Positions 1 to 8,142 are shown, numbered from the stretch's first letter. The stretch: DNA of 12,930 bases from Theodoxus fluviatilis (GCA_034096865.1 JAWQFJ010016306.1:37501-50430); one strand, 5' to 3'. Notes: generated by a model not told the origin, from the letters alone. Numbers and translations are program-made.

Positions 1-444
1 TGAAATTCTTCATCAAAATTTTTTTATATGTGATGAATTGAAGAAGAAACTTGGCAAAGGCCCAGGAATTAAACAATCAACAACCAACAAAAAAACAACA
101 AGAGCACTCACAGAGAGCAATCCTGTGCCAAGGAAGACACAATTGCTCTTCAGTCTGTATATTTCAGGCAGGATGTTCTGCTAGCCAGGCCTGACGCTAT
201 GAAGTTTAGTTCATTCTAGTGGTTGAAAGGGATCTCTGCGTGCAGGACGCATATGACGGCATCATCAATCGTTTGACTTCATGAACTTCACGATTCCAAT
301 AACATTTCTCTTTGTGCTTTCAATGCCCAAACTTGATAACAGATAACCTCCTAAATTTAATGGAATCTTTCTTGGGTGAAACCCTGACCTTGCACCGAAT
401 TTCATCCGAATCCTTTTTTAAACTTTGGAGTTATTTTGCCGAAT
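1..444. other. Intron 4 sequence of HMGCL, no feature recognised
   Basis: AT-rich sequence without a coding stretch resembling HMGCL exon 5 or any other protein. It is intronic because it lies beyond the exon 4 donor. Confidence 0.6.
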
Positions 445-451
445 AACTAAG

Positions 452-907
452 CTCCTTCCCTCTGGCCGTCGTTTCAGGTCCCTCAAAACGAGCACGTGCC
501 GTTTTCAGAACTCGTTCTTCCCCACGGTGGTGGCGGAGCTCAACGCTGTCCAGAACCCCCCCAGGTAGCTTTGCCGCCGCTGATCCTGTCGGCAGTGCGC
601 ACACACTTCTCCACATCTGCGACAGTGACACTTTCTCATTTGCACTTCCTCTGGGATACACGGACTGCTGTTTTGGGTGCAATCTTATCTCTTGCCTGTG
701 TGCAGCTGCGTGAGTGGTGTGAGTGATGTACATAGGGAAATGTCCATATGTTTTTTGTATTAAACGGTGTGTTAGGGTGTGTAAGTGATGCGTGTGTTTG
801 GCTTTTTGTTTTGTTTCTTTTAGCCTTCATCACTTAGTTTTCCTCGTGCTCGTTTTTTAAATGATGTCACTTGGCGGAATAAATTACTGTGAACTGTGAA
901 CTGTGAA
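452..907 (+). mobile_element. 5'-truncated non-LTR retrotransposon (LINE), 3' end
   Basis: The plus strand from 452 to 565 encodes LLPSGRRFRSLK, then CRFQNSFFPTVVAELN and a stop at 566-568. This is the characteristic C-terminal tail of CR1/RTE-type reverse transcriptase proteins (LPSGRR...NSFFP...LN). A 3' UTR follows, with AATAAA at 878-883 and a tail of three CTGTGAA units at 887-907. Short tandem 3' tails are typical of CR1-like elements. AACTAA occurs at 445-450 and 906-911 and could be a 6-bp target-site duplication, although the right copy overlaps the tail. Only the last 38 codons survive, so this is a dead insertion; it sits about 80 bases inside intron 4. The clade assignment is tentative. 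Confidence 0.75.
887..907 (+). repeat. 7-bp tandem tail (CTGTGAA x3)
   Basis: Three exact copies of CTGTGAA follow the AATAAA signal and mark the 3' terminus of the LINE fragment. Confidence 0.8.
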
Positions 908-985
908 CTAATGAATGAACAAACCAAGGGTCAAACACAGCCCCCTTGGTGGAGGGGAGAACAAGAACCAGCAAAACCTCCGTAC

Positions 986-1081
986 GGCAGCATTGAAGCC
1001 CTTCAGGTTGGGAGTCAGCACGCAGTACGTGATTCCTTTCTTCCTGGAAATCTCCGCCATCACCTCTCTGCCGTCCTTCAT
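986..1081 (-). CDS. HMGCL: HMGCL exon 4
   Basis: Thirty-two codons, 96 bases: MKDGREVMAEISRKKG, then ITYCVLTPNLKGFNAA. The TPNLKGF motif is diagnostic of HMG-CoA lyase. The acceptor is attttccag (AG at 1083-1082). The donor is taken as GTACGG at 985-980, a weak site chosen because it keeps phase 0 and the expected exon length; AG|GTTTTG a few bases later is the alternative. No exon 5 is visible in the remaining 985 bases, so intron 4 runs off the left edge. Confidence 0.92.
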
Positions 1082-1139
1082 CTGGAAAATGAAATTTTCA
1101 GAATAACAAGAAGGGCAAAGCCCATACGACTCACATGCT

Positions 1140-1720
1140 TGACCTTGACCTTTACATGACCTTGACCTTCAGGTGACCTTCAAGGTCAAGGTCAAACAAC
1201 CAAACCTAGCAATGACATCATACACTAAGAACTTCTTTACACATTTTTCCTACCAAAATACATGTGACCTTGACCCAAGGTCAAGGTCATCCAAGGTCAT
1301 GCAACACAAAGCTGATAATTCAAGACATAGGAAGCACAATGGTGCTTATTGGCACTTTCTACCATGAGATATTGTCACTTTTAGTGGTTCACTACCCCAT
1401 TTTGGTCACATTTCATAAGGGTCAAAGTGACCTTGACCTTGATGATATGTGACCAAATGTGTCTCATGATGAAAGTATAACATGTGTACTACAATGTTGT
1501 GAAGTTTGGAAGAGTTATCTTCCATAGTTCAGGGTCAAGGTCACTTCAAAATATGTATACAATCCAACTTTAAAGAGTTCCTGTGACCTTGACCTTGAAG
1601 CAAGGTCAGGTCACTGTGTATGTTTTTGAACGCCTTGTCATCCTACACTATCATGCCGAGTTGGGTGTTGATAGACTTAATAGTCTCCGAGAAAAATCCA
1701 ACGTTAAAGTTTTTTACGGA
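1140..1720. repeat. AGGTCA-rich interspersed repeat, copy A (5' portion)
   Basis: The region contains many TGACCTTGACCTT or AAGGTCAAGGTCA motifs (about 1140, 1157, 1182, 1265, 1279, 1427, 1533, 1584 and 1600). The part from about 1470 to 1720 is closely similar to 4182-4598 (copy B), sharing blocks such as AAAGTATAACATGTGTACTA and TTGATAGACTTAATAGTCTC. It is cut at 1720 by the TTAA-flanked transposon and its GC-rich end resumes at 4114. The family is not identified; no ORF or RNA polymerase III boxes were found. Confidence 0.75.
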
Positions 1721-2229
1721 TTAAGGCTATGTTTCACTATCAAAGAGGGGGTCATTCAACGCAGCTTTTTTTCTTGTTTTTTGTTGTTGCACATCCTCAT
1801 CCTGTTAAAAAGAAGCTATTCTACAATTATTTCAAAATTGTAACCCCCCAAATAAATAAGTTTTATGGGTGTTTATAACAACATTTCATCGTTTTTGCAA
1901 TGTATTAGTAACTCAGTTTAAGTATCTTCCCTTGCTCTGGGGAGTCCCAAATTGTGACCAAAAGGCCATTATTATAAGGTCTACTATGTAGCAGAGAGAA
2001 AATAAGGACAAACAATATGTATGTATTTCAAAACTAATTTTATTCACTCTATGTACATCTGCATGCTAAATTTTGATGAAGATTAAACTTTGTGGTGTTT
2101 TATAGGCATCTCTATTAAATTTAGACATGAAATGTTTCTGTGGATGATAAAAGTGACACATTTTGAAGTTGGAGTAAAATTTTCAGGGGTTTCCTTCCAA
2201 AATTGACTAAAATATGAAAACACTAATGA

Positions 2230-2762
2230 TGTGACATGCGCGCAAATACAGAATTTGAGAAAAATGCAAATTAAAGTTATTGATGTCAAAATGCCTCTTA
2301 GAAGTAGCTTACAGATGTTTAGAAGCCACTTGACAGGTATGCAGGGCCTCTCCTTCCTCTGCAGAGCTCTTTCCATCCTAGCTTTGGCCAATCTCTGTTT
2401 TTTTCCTTGTCTCTCTCTCCTTGTTGTTTACTATCCATGTGAACAACTTGACAGCCATGTGAGCACTCGACCACCATGTGTCTACCCTTTGGAAGTCTTT
2501 CAGCAGCCAAGTACTTCAAAGTGGCCTTTAATTCAGCTTTGAGCTGTTATACTGACAGCAGGACAGTCACTTGTACTGTTCTTGGATAGAAAATCTTTCT
2601 TGGACACAAAACATGCACAAGAATACTAAATATGAGAAAATCTGCAAATAAAAGTGATAGAAATCAAAAGTCTCTTGGATGTAGCTTACAGATGTTTAGA
2701 AGCCACCAGAGAGATATGCAGGGCCTCCCTCCTTCCTCAACAGAGCTTTTCTCCCAGAGATG
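2230..2762. repeat. Diverged direct duplication (2230-2378 and 2608-2762)
   Basis: The two stretches share GTAGCTTACAGATGTTTAGA followed by AGCCAC exactly (2304-2329 and 2681-2706), flanked by alignable sequence on both sides (GAGAAAA..TGCAAAT..., GCAGGGCCTC...TTCCTC...CAGAGCT). The interval is about 378 bases. The duplication lies inside the transposon, beyond the broken transposase. Confidence 0.75.
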
Positions 2763-2771
2763 TCCAGAGTG

Positions 2772-3600
2772 TCATCCTCCTGCAGTTCTGGATAGAGTTT
2801 TTTTGTAGGCCTCTCTCACTCGCTTGACAGCCTTTGATCTCACACGATGCTGATGATCTGCCGTGGAATCAAAGATTTGGTCACAGTGGTTGTGGTAGGC
2901 ACTGGGTTGTATTCCAGGCAAGTTCATATATTCACAGAACTTGTTGAAGTTGTAGACACCAAGTCCTGACAGCATGCTAGCAATAACTGCTCTTCTGTTT
3001 ACCTCGAAGGCTTTGCCAGAAGTCAGTTTCTTGCTTGTGTGCCGCTTTGATATAAAGGTCTGCATCACACGCCTTGCAGAACAGGGTCATTGGGACGGAC
3101 AAACCTTTGATCTGAGAGCCATCACATCTAATTTCAACAGTCTCAAGTCCACACTGAGGGCACAATAAAAGTTTTATCAGTTCATTCAGCTCATCAAAGT
3201 CAACAATTGTTCTCAGATGCGAGGAAGCAGTAGCTGAGCTTTTGAGTGGTGCACGTTCTTTCACACACCTTCACTTCAGTCCCGTTGCTTGAATCAGACT
3301 CCTCACCGAAGCGTAGAAGTTTCCCATCGGGTCCTGGTACGGCAGGTGGTGTAGAAGGACGTTTCAAAGACCCTCGAAGTCCAGATGAGGTGCTTGGTTG
3401 GGGAGATCTCGATCTCTTATGAGGCACCGTTGACTTGCTCGCTCCTGATGTTGACGGTTGTGCGGACTGCGAAGGAGAAGCAGCGGGGAGGTCTGGCTTT
3501 TGTGTCTCCCAGCGTGTCTCTCGAGCTGCGGCGAGCTGCTTCTTTTTTCCGAAGACTTTCTGCGTTGATACTGCACCGTCAGTTGCTTTTTTCGACCCAT
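2772..3600 (-). pseudogene. Mutator-like transposase domain protein, frameshifted and truncated
   Basis: Three frames must be joined. It begins MGRKKQLTVQYQ at 3600, in one frame. A Ser/Pro-rich linker (3590-3240) is open in a second frame. A zinc-binding section (CPQCG and CKACD, about 3264-3045) is back in the first frame. A segment with SGKAFEVNRRAVIASMLSG and FNKFCEYMNLPGI (about 3040-2772) is in the third. The last two resemble the 'Mutator-like transposase' family widespread in marine invertebrates, in which a MGRK start, a low-complexity linker, CxxC pairs and a VNRRAV-like segment follow one another. The family assignment is from memory of these motifs. The C-terminal catalytic part is missing after the stop following SRTAGG. 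At least two frameshifts make it non-functional; short introns are a less likely explanation. Confidence 0.65.
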
Positions 3601-3659
3601 GATTTGCGAGTAACAGGCACAAACACGATCGAAGCGAGAATCGATTCAACCGGAGGCTG

Positions 3660-3790
3660 CCATGTTGTTTACGCTAGGAGCCAATCAGGCCGCGTTATTT
3701 GGTCATGTGACCTGTTTCAGCCAATGTTCTCCTAACTTTCTTGAACTCCTAAGCGATAGAAAACGGCTTCTGATTGGCGTATATCAATAG
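3660..3790 (-). promoter_or_regulatory. CCAAT-rich upstream region of the transposase remnant
   Basis: CCAAT boxes occur at about 3680 and 3720 on the plus strand and one inverted at 3773-3777, with a CATGTGAC E-box-like site near 3704. This region lies directly upstream of the MGRKK start at 3600 and is probably the old promoter of the transposon. Confidence 0.35.
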
Positions 3791-4113
3791 CTACACCCAA
3801 GCATTGTTAATATTCATGAGGTGCAGAGGATAGCCGTTCCAACGGTATACGGCACGCGGCAATCACACGAACGATCGTCTCTCCGATCGTTGAAGGAAGA
3901 GAGTGAATATTGCGAATCAATAAAGCTTGATTATGATTAAAATACGTCATAGCACTCTTGAATTGTGCGGTTTTTGGTACTTTTTCACGTAATTTGAACC
4001 AAATGAATAGCAGAGACGTGTTCTAGGATGGTTCGAGAGTGAACTGACGCCAAAATCTAAAAATTGACGATTTTGTCGTTTGGACCCCCATTTTCAGTGA
4101 AACATAGCCTTAA

Positions 4114-4167
4114 AGGACGCCTGGTCTGCCCGGACGCCCGGACGGACGCCTGGACGCCCGGACGGAC
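4114..4167. repeat. AGGTCA-rich repeat, copy A (3' portion beyond the transposon)
   Basis: The GACGCCCGGACG-type GC-rich run matches the equivalent end of copy B (4589-4615). It is therefore the displaced tail of copy A, separated from 1720 by the insertion. Confidence 0.65.
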
Positions 4168-4660
4168 AACAAAGGTGACCTATTATGAAAGTATAACATG
4201 TGTACTACAATGTTATGAAGTTTGGAAAGGTTATCTTTCATAGTTCAGGGTCAAGGTCACTTCAAAATATGTATACAATCCAACTTTAAAGAGCTCCTGT
4301 GACCTTGACCTTGGTCAATCAAGCTGGTATCAAAAGATAGGGATTACTTTGCCCTATATACCATATATAGGTCAGGTATCCAATCTCAAAAACTTCTGAG
4401 AAAATTGGGAAAATGTGAAAAATGGCTGTTTTTTAGACAACATTTATGGCCCCTGCGACCTTGACCTTGAAGCAAGGTCAAGTCACTATGTATGTTTTTT
4501 GAGGCCTTGTCATCATACACCATCACGCCAAATTGGGTGTTGATAGACTTAATAGTCTCCGAGAAAAATCCAACGTTAAAGTTTTTCACGGACGCCCGGA
4601 CGCCCGGACGGACGACACGGGTGAGTACATAGACTCACTTTTGCTTCGCATGTGAGTCAA
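4168..4660. repeat. AGGTCA-rich interspersed repeat, copy B
   Basis: This is a head-to-tail second copy of the same family. It retains an internal segment at about 4313-4455 that copy A lacks; the missing piece is bounded by TGACCTTGACCTT on both sides. It ends with the GGACGCCCGG run and a hairpin of GACTCAC/GTGAGTC (4632-4638 with 4652-4658) followed by AAAAAA. The terminal hairpin and A-run may mark the true 3' end of the mobile unit. Confidence 0.75.
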
Positions 4661-4716
4661 AAAATTGTCTTCAAACTTAACATGGTGAATAAATGTTAGT
4701 TACTGTGCTTGAAGGG

Positions 4717-4754
4717 TGTAAGTTAAGGGGGGAAGGGGGGGGGGGGGTGGGGGG
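4717..4754 (+). repeat. G-run (poly-G with few interruptions)
   Basis: Thirty-eight bases of almost only G, with AA and T interruptions, followed by an A-rich tract. Four or more G-runs make it a potential G-quadruplex. Confidence 0.85.
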
Positions 4755-4759
4755 AAGAA

Positions 4760-5250
4760 AAAAAAGCACATTTCATGCATTTTCATTGTTGAATCTCACA
4801 TTACTTACAACTTTACGAGTTTGGCAGTTGCTGATATGACATTCTTACATTAGTCTGAATATCTCTGCCGGTCCAGTTGTAAAAACCTGGCATGAACACT
4901 CATGAAGAGTGAAAGGTAATGCATAGCTTTAGGTATCCACCTATCACCCGTGTCCCGAGTGGTGAACTCTGACCTTTACCCTCCGTTACCAGGGAGCTTG
5001 ACCCAACCTCCAATGGCACCTGGCAGTGAATGCAGTGATGCACAGTCATGCACCAGCACTAACCCCACCCCCTGCAGAGTATTCCAACTTGATCATTGAT
5101 AGCAGCTCATGGAGACATATAAGGGATAATCACACTACAGTTTGCCATCACAGGTTCCCAGTCTTTCTCCTGGATGGGAGGAAGCAGTGTGGGAAAAGCA
5201 TTCTTCTCAAGGGAGGCAACTCTAGGATCCACACAGCTTCGAAAGCTGCG
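4760..5250. other. Intron 3 sequence, no feature recognised
   Basis: No protein similarity, terminal repeat or RNA gene is evident. An 80-codon open frame at 5026-5268 has no recognisable motif and is considered chance. Confidence 0.5.
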
Positions 5251-5358
5251 TCCACTATCTGCAAGTGACTGCCGGTCAGCAGGCTGTCCACTATCTGCAA
5301 GCGACTGCCGGTCAGCAGGCTGTCCACTATCTGCAAGCGACTGCCGGTCAGCAGGCTA
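5251..5358. repeat. 36-bp tandem repeat, 3 copies
   Basis: Copies start at 5251, 5287 and 5323 with TCCACTATCTGCAAG and contain GACTGCCGGTCAGCAGGCT. The first copy has one T for C change. The unit is a multiple of three, so frames stay open through it (SASDCRSAGCPL), but nothing else suggests coding. Confidence 0.9.
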
Positions 5359-5555
5359 GCCACTGGACCACAGAGCCCACGCTCCAAAAAATGTTTGTCT
5401 ATGTTTTCTAGTTTGTAAGCCATCACCTCTCCTGACTCTAGCTCACCTGACCTAATATCTGCAGACTGAGCAAGCTATGTCAGGGAAACATAAAAGACAC
5501 AAAGAACATGAATCAAGGAACTGGTCAAGAATCCTACCCACTCAGAGGCCATATG

Positions 5556-6220
5556 TCAGGGTCCGTGCAGACTTCCTTGAAACAACTTAAATTATAAAAA
5601 TTTACTTTTAGGAAAATTTAATGATGCTTTCCAGCACAAGTCTGTGAAAATTTACAATTGCTTCCCACACCTCTAGGGGCATCTGGCTCCTCCTGTTCAT
5701 AGTAACAGACAGCGGAACCCCGGCTTTGCATCTCCAACTCAATGACGCTGCACCCAGTCTGAGAAGTAACACTGCATGCCATGTGACAGGAAGTGATTGC
5801 TTGCCATGTGACAGGAAGTGATTGCTTGCCATGTGACAGGAAGTGATTGCTTGCCATGTGACAGGAAGTGATTGCTTGCCATGTGACAGGAAGTGATTGC
5901 TTGCCATGTGACAGGAAGTGATTGCTTGCCATGTGACAGGAAGTGATTGCTTGCCATGTGACAGGAAGTGATTGCTTGCCATGTGACAGGAAGTGATTGC
6001 TTGCCATGTGACAGGAAGTGATTGCTTGCCATGTGACAGGAAGTGATCGCTCATGCACTGAACAGCATGATCCAAAAAAACTTTGTCCAATGCAGAAATT
6101 TCAATGCTTTTCCATGACTTTTCAGTTTTAGCTAAAATCTCACAACTTTTCAAGGCCCTTGAAAAATATGTTGCAAATTAAAAAACTTTTCCAGGTTGTA
6201 AATGCCCACAGGAACCCTGA
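5556..6220. mobile_element. hAT-like MITE (non-autonomous DNA transposon)
   Basis: The left end is TCAGGGTCCGTGCAG (5556) and the right end, in inverse, is TCAGGGTTCCTGTGG (6220-6206). CAGGGTTCC ends with CTGGAAAAG- and TTTTCAAGG-type subterminal motifs are common in hAT-derived MITEs. TATG flanks both sides directly (5552-5555 and 6221-6224); if the element is read as starting at C, ATATGT and ATATGC flank it. Neither is the clean 8-bp hAT duplication, so the superfamily is tentative. The interior holds an 11-copy 25-bp minisatellite. Confidence 0.6.
5776..6052. repeat. 25-bp minisatellite, 11 copies
   Basis: Copies of CATGTGACAGGAAGTGATTG plus CTTGC begin at 5780 and every 25 bases to 6030. 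The array is almost perfectly homogeneous; only the last copy changes (GATCGC). The unit length is not a multiple of three, yet all three minus-strand frames stay open across it, which explains the repetitive 97 to 181-residue open frames here. Each unit includes ACAGGAAGTG, an ETS-type motif, and CATGTGAC, an E-box-like motif. Confidence 0.95.
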
Positions 6221-6473
6221 TATGCTGAACAGAAAACATTATTTTGAGAGGGGCGGGATGTTACTGTTAAGAGTTCTGAGCACCTGATGGTGTGAGCATG
6301 GCGCTACAGAAGCCATGCACATCTCAGAGTAGAGACAAACATGGAACCAGGGTAAGGGATGCCACAACCTGCCAACAGTCCATGCCTCTTTGGTTCAGTC
6401 ACATGGCCGAGAGCTAGCTCAACCCTAAGAGTACCACAGTCCAAATTTTCTTCCCCTTCACTACCTTCACTAT
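6221..6473. other. Intron 3 sequence between MITE and 42-bp repeat
   Basis: No gene, RNA or repeat is recognised in this stretch. Confidence 0.5.
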
Positions 6474-6474
6474 T

Positions 6475-6644
6475 CAACCAATGAGAGCATGGCACACATC
6501 AGAGTCTGTCTGCTTTCAACCAATGAGAGCATGGCACACATCAGAGTCTGTCTGCTTTCAACCAATGAGAGCATGGCACACATCAGAGTCTGTCTGCTTT
6601 CAACCAATGAGAGCATGGCACACATCAGAGTCTGTCTGCTATCA
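6475..6644. repeat. 42-bp tandem repeat, 4 copies, with CCAAT boxes
   Basis: The motif ATGAGAGCATGGCACACATC starts at 6481, 6523, 6565 and 6607. Copies are near identical. Each is preceded by CAACCA, giving CCAAT in the context CAACCAATGAG. The unit is 14 codons, so plus-strand frames read through (MRAWHTSESVCFQP), but neighbouring sequence gives no support for a real protein. Confidence 0.92.
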
Positions 6645-6811
6645 ATGCCAGTACATTTGGAGTCTGCTTTGTTTTGGTCATCATGGCACTCCGACGTTCA
6701 ATCATTAAGCATTGAGCTCATTTACTACACCAGTCATTCACAGAAGAAGGTTGTTGAGGAACACCCAGAAGCTTAAACCAAGTGATTTAACAACTCCCTG
6801 AGTTATCTGTT

Positions 6812-7495
6812 CAGTGCTGGTAGTTAGTAAGTTTGATCTGCTTGGTCCTTGTTGTAGTCTTCACAAATGACCACACAAGCACACATATGTCCTTAGTTCA
6901 CTCCTTATCAGTATTATGAGTATATGATAACTAGGGGTCTGTCTGTGCTGGTAGTCAGTAACTTCCACCAGTTTTGTCCCTATTGTGGTCTTCACAAATA
7001 TGTCCTTAGTTCACTCCTTATCAGTATATGATGTCTTGTGTGGTCACAAATGACCACACAAGTAAATTTATGTTTGTCTTCAATTCACTTCTTATCAGAT
7101 TCTGATATCTAGATGCCTGTGCTGGTTGTCAGTGACATCGCTCTGTTTTGTCCATATTGCAGACTTCACCAGTGACCACGCAAATATGTCTCAGTACACT
7201 CCTACTATATATATAGTATACTATATATATATGTTTCTGACGTCTAGATGTCTGTGCGGGTTGTAAGTATCTTTGGTCTTTTAAAAGAAAGAAATTAAAA
7301 ACTAACAAACAAACAAAACATTTGGTCTGTTTTGACCTTGATGTCTTCCAGACTAACCTCACAAGTATGTCCTGTTCACTCCTAATGAGTTTCTGGTGTC
7401 TACAGGTCTGTCCTGTTCACTCCTAATGAGTTTCTGGTGTCTACAGGTCTGTCCTGTTCACTCCTAATGAGTTTCTGGTGTCTACAGGTCTGTGC
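6812..7495. repeat. Degenerate satellite-like tandem array
   Basis: Diverged monomers of roughly 135-170 bases start near 6812, 6947, 7120 and 7252 with TGCTGGTAGTCAGTAA-like sequence. They share TGGTCTTCACAAATGACCAC, GTCCTTAGTTCACTCCTTAT and a CTAGATGTCTGT ending. The last monomer ends in a younger 41-bp repeat. Confidence 0.65.
7371..7493. repeat. 41-bp tandem repeat, 3 copies
   Basis: CCTGTTCACTCCTAATGAGT starts at 7371, 7412 and 7453. The copies are identical and derive from one end of the degenerate monomer, indicating recent local amplification. Confidence 0.92.
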
Positions 7496-8142
7496 TGGGA
7501 CAGCAAACATGACTGCATCCCTGGGATGGGAAAAATCTGGGTTTATTTAAATATCTTGACAATGCAGGATGTTATACTGGCTGCAACCCTGTGTCGTTAG
7601 CTTTGGTTGAACGTCTACAACGGGCCAGAGCAAAAAGACAAAATGTATTTACAGGAACTTCCCATCCCTCCAAACTTGGGCAAGAGAAGACAGTGCTGTC
7701 TGCAGGCATTCCAGTCCACTAGAGACTTCGCCTGCCGGCAAAACAGTCTCTAGCACAGTTGACATCACGTGATGGAAGGATTTTGTCCAAAAATTTAAAA
7801 TGAGGGTCACACGAGAGGCTTGTGGGATAGCCGATCTGCTCCCTGACATAAGCCGTAAAAGTAGTTCTAAGACTATTTCGCACTAAACTCATAACTTACT
7901 TTTGTTGAGGCAATAAACAAGCGTTTATTCGATGAAATAAAATGTTTGTGCTGAAATGGAAACAAGTTTTGACATCTGAATGACTTCTGCAAAAAGTGGA
8001 GAAAAAAATAGTATCAGATAAAACTATTTTGGGCGCAATGCTGTAATGCGAAGGGTCAAGTCTATTACTCATTCATTGCTAACTCAGTAACTGCGCCAGA
8101 GTCAATACCGACTTGGGTTCACAGAATGGCCTGTAGGCCTAC
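7494..8142. other. Intron 3 sequence next to exon 3
   Basis: No coding similarity or repeat is seen between the 41-bp array and the exon 3 donor at 8142. Confidence 0.5.

Larger units (their letters stand above)
1721..4113 (-). mobile_element. DNA transposon with 18-bp TIRs and TTAA ends, carrying transposase remnant
   Basis: TTAAGGCTATGTTTCACT at 1721-1738 is repeated exactly in inverse at 4096-4113. Inside the TIRs a GGGGGTC block recurs in inverse with a small offset (about 1747 and 4081-4088). Both ends carry TTAA, the target duplication of piggyBac-like elements, although TA or no duplication cannot be excluded. The element interrupts AGGTCA-repeat copy A: its left and right flanks join in register with intact copy B. 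It contains a Mutator-like transposase pseudogene on the minus strand (about 3600-2772), a diverged internal duplication (2230-2378 and 2608-2762) and a CCAAT-rich region at 3660-3790. At 2.39 kb with a broken ORF it is probably non-autonomous. Confidence 0.8.

Noticed and set aside
431..733. 100-residue minus-strand frame
   Set aside because: Antisense shadow of the LINE reverse-transcriptase tail.
2083..2542. Overlapping ~100-residue frames on both strands
   Set aside because: No motif; they lie in decayed transposon sequence containing an internal duplication.
4880..5030. tRNA-derived SINE with polymerase III boxes
   Set aside because: No convincing A and B boxes at the right spacing and no tRNA fold.
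5776..6052. CRISPR-like array
   Set aside because: Units are directly adjacent with no variable spacers, and the DNA is animal.
5608..6153. 181-residue repetitive protein on the minus strand
   Set aside because: Created by the 25-bp minisatellite, which is open in three frames; flanks show MITE sequence, not coding.
6481..6708. Repeat protein MRAWHTSESVCFQP x4
   Set aside because: The unit length is a multiple of three so two frames stay open; no conserved flanking coding sequence.
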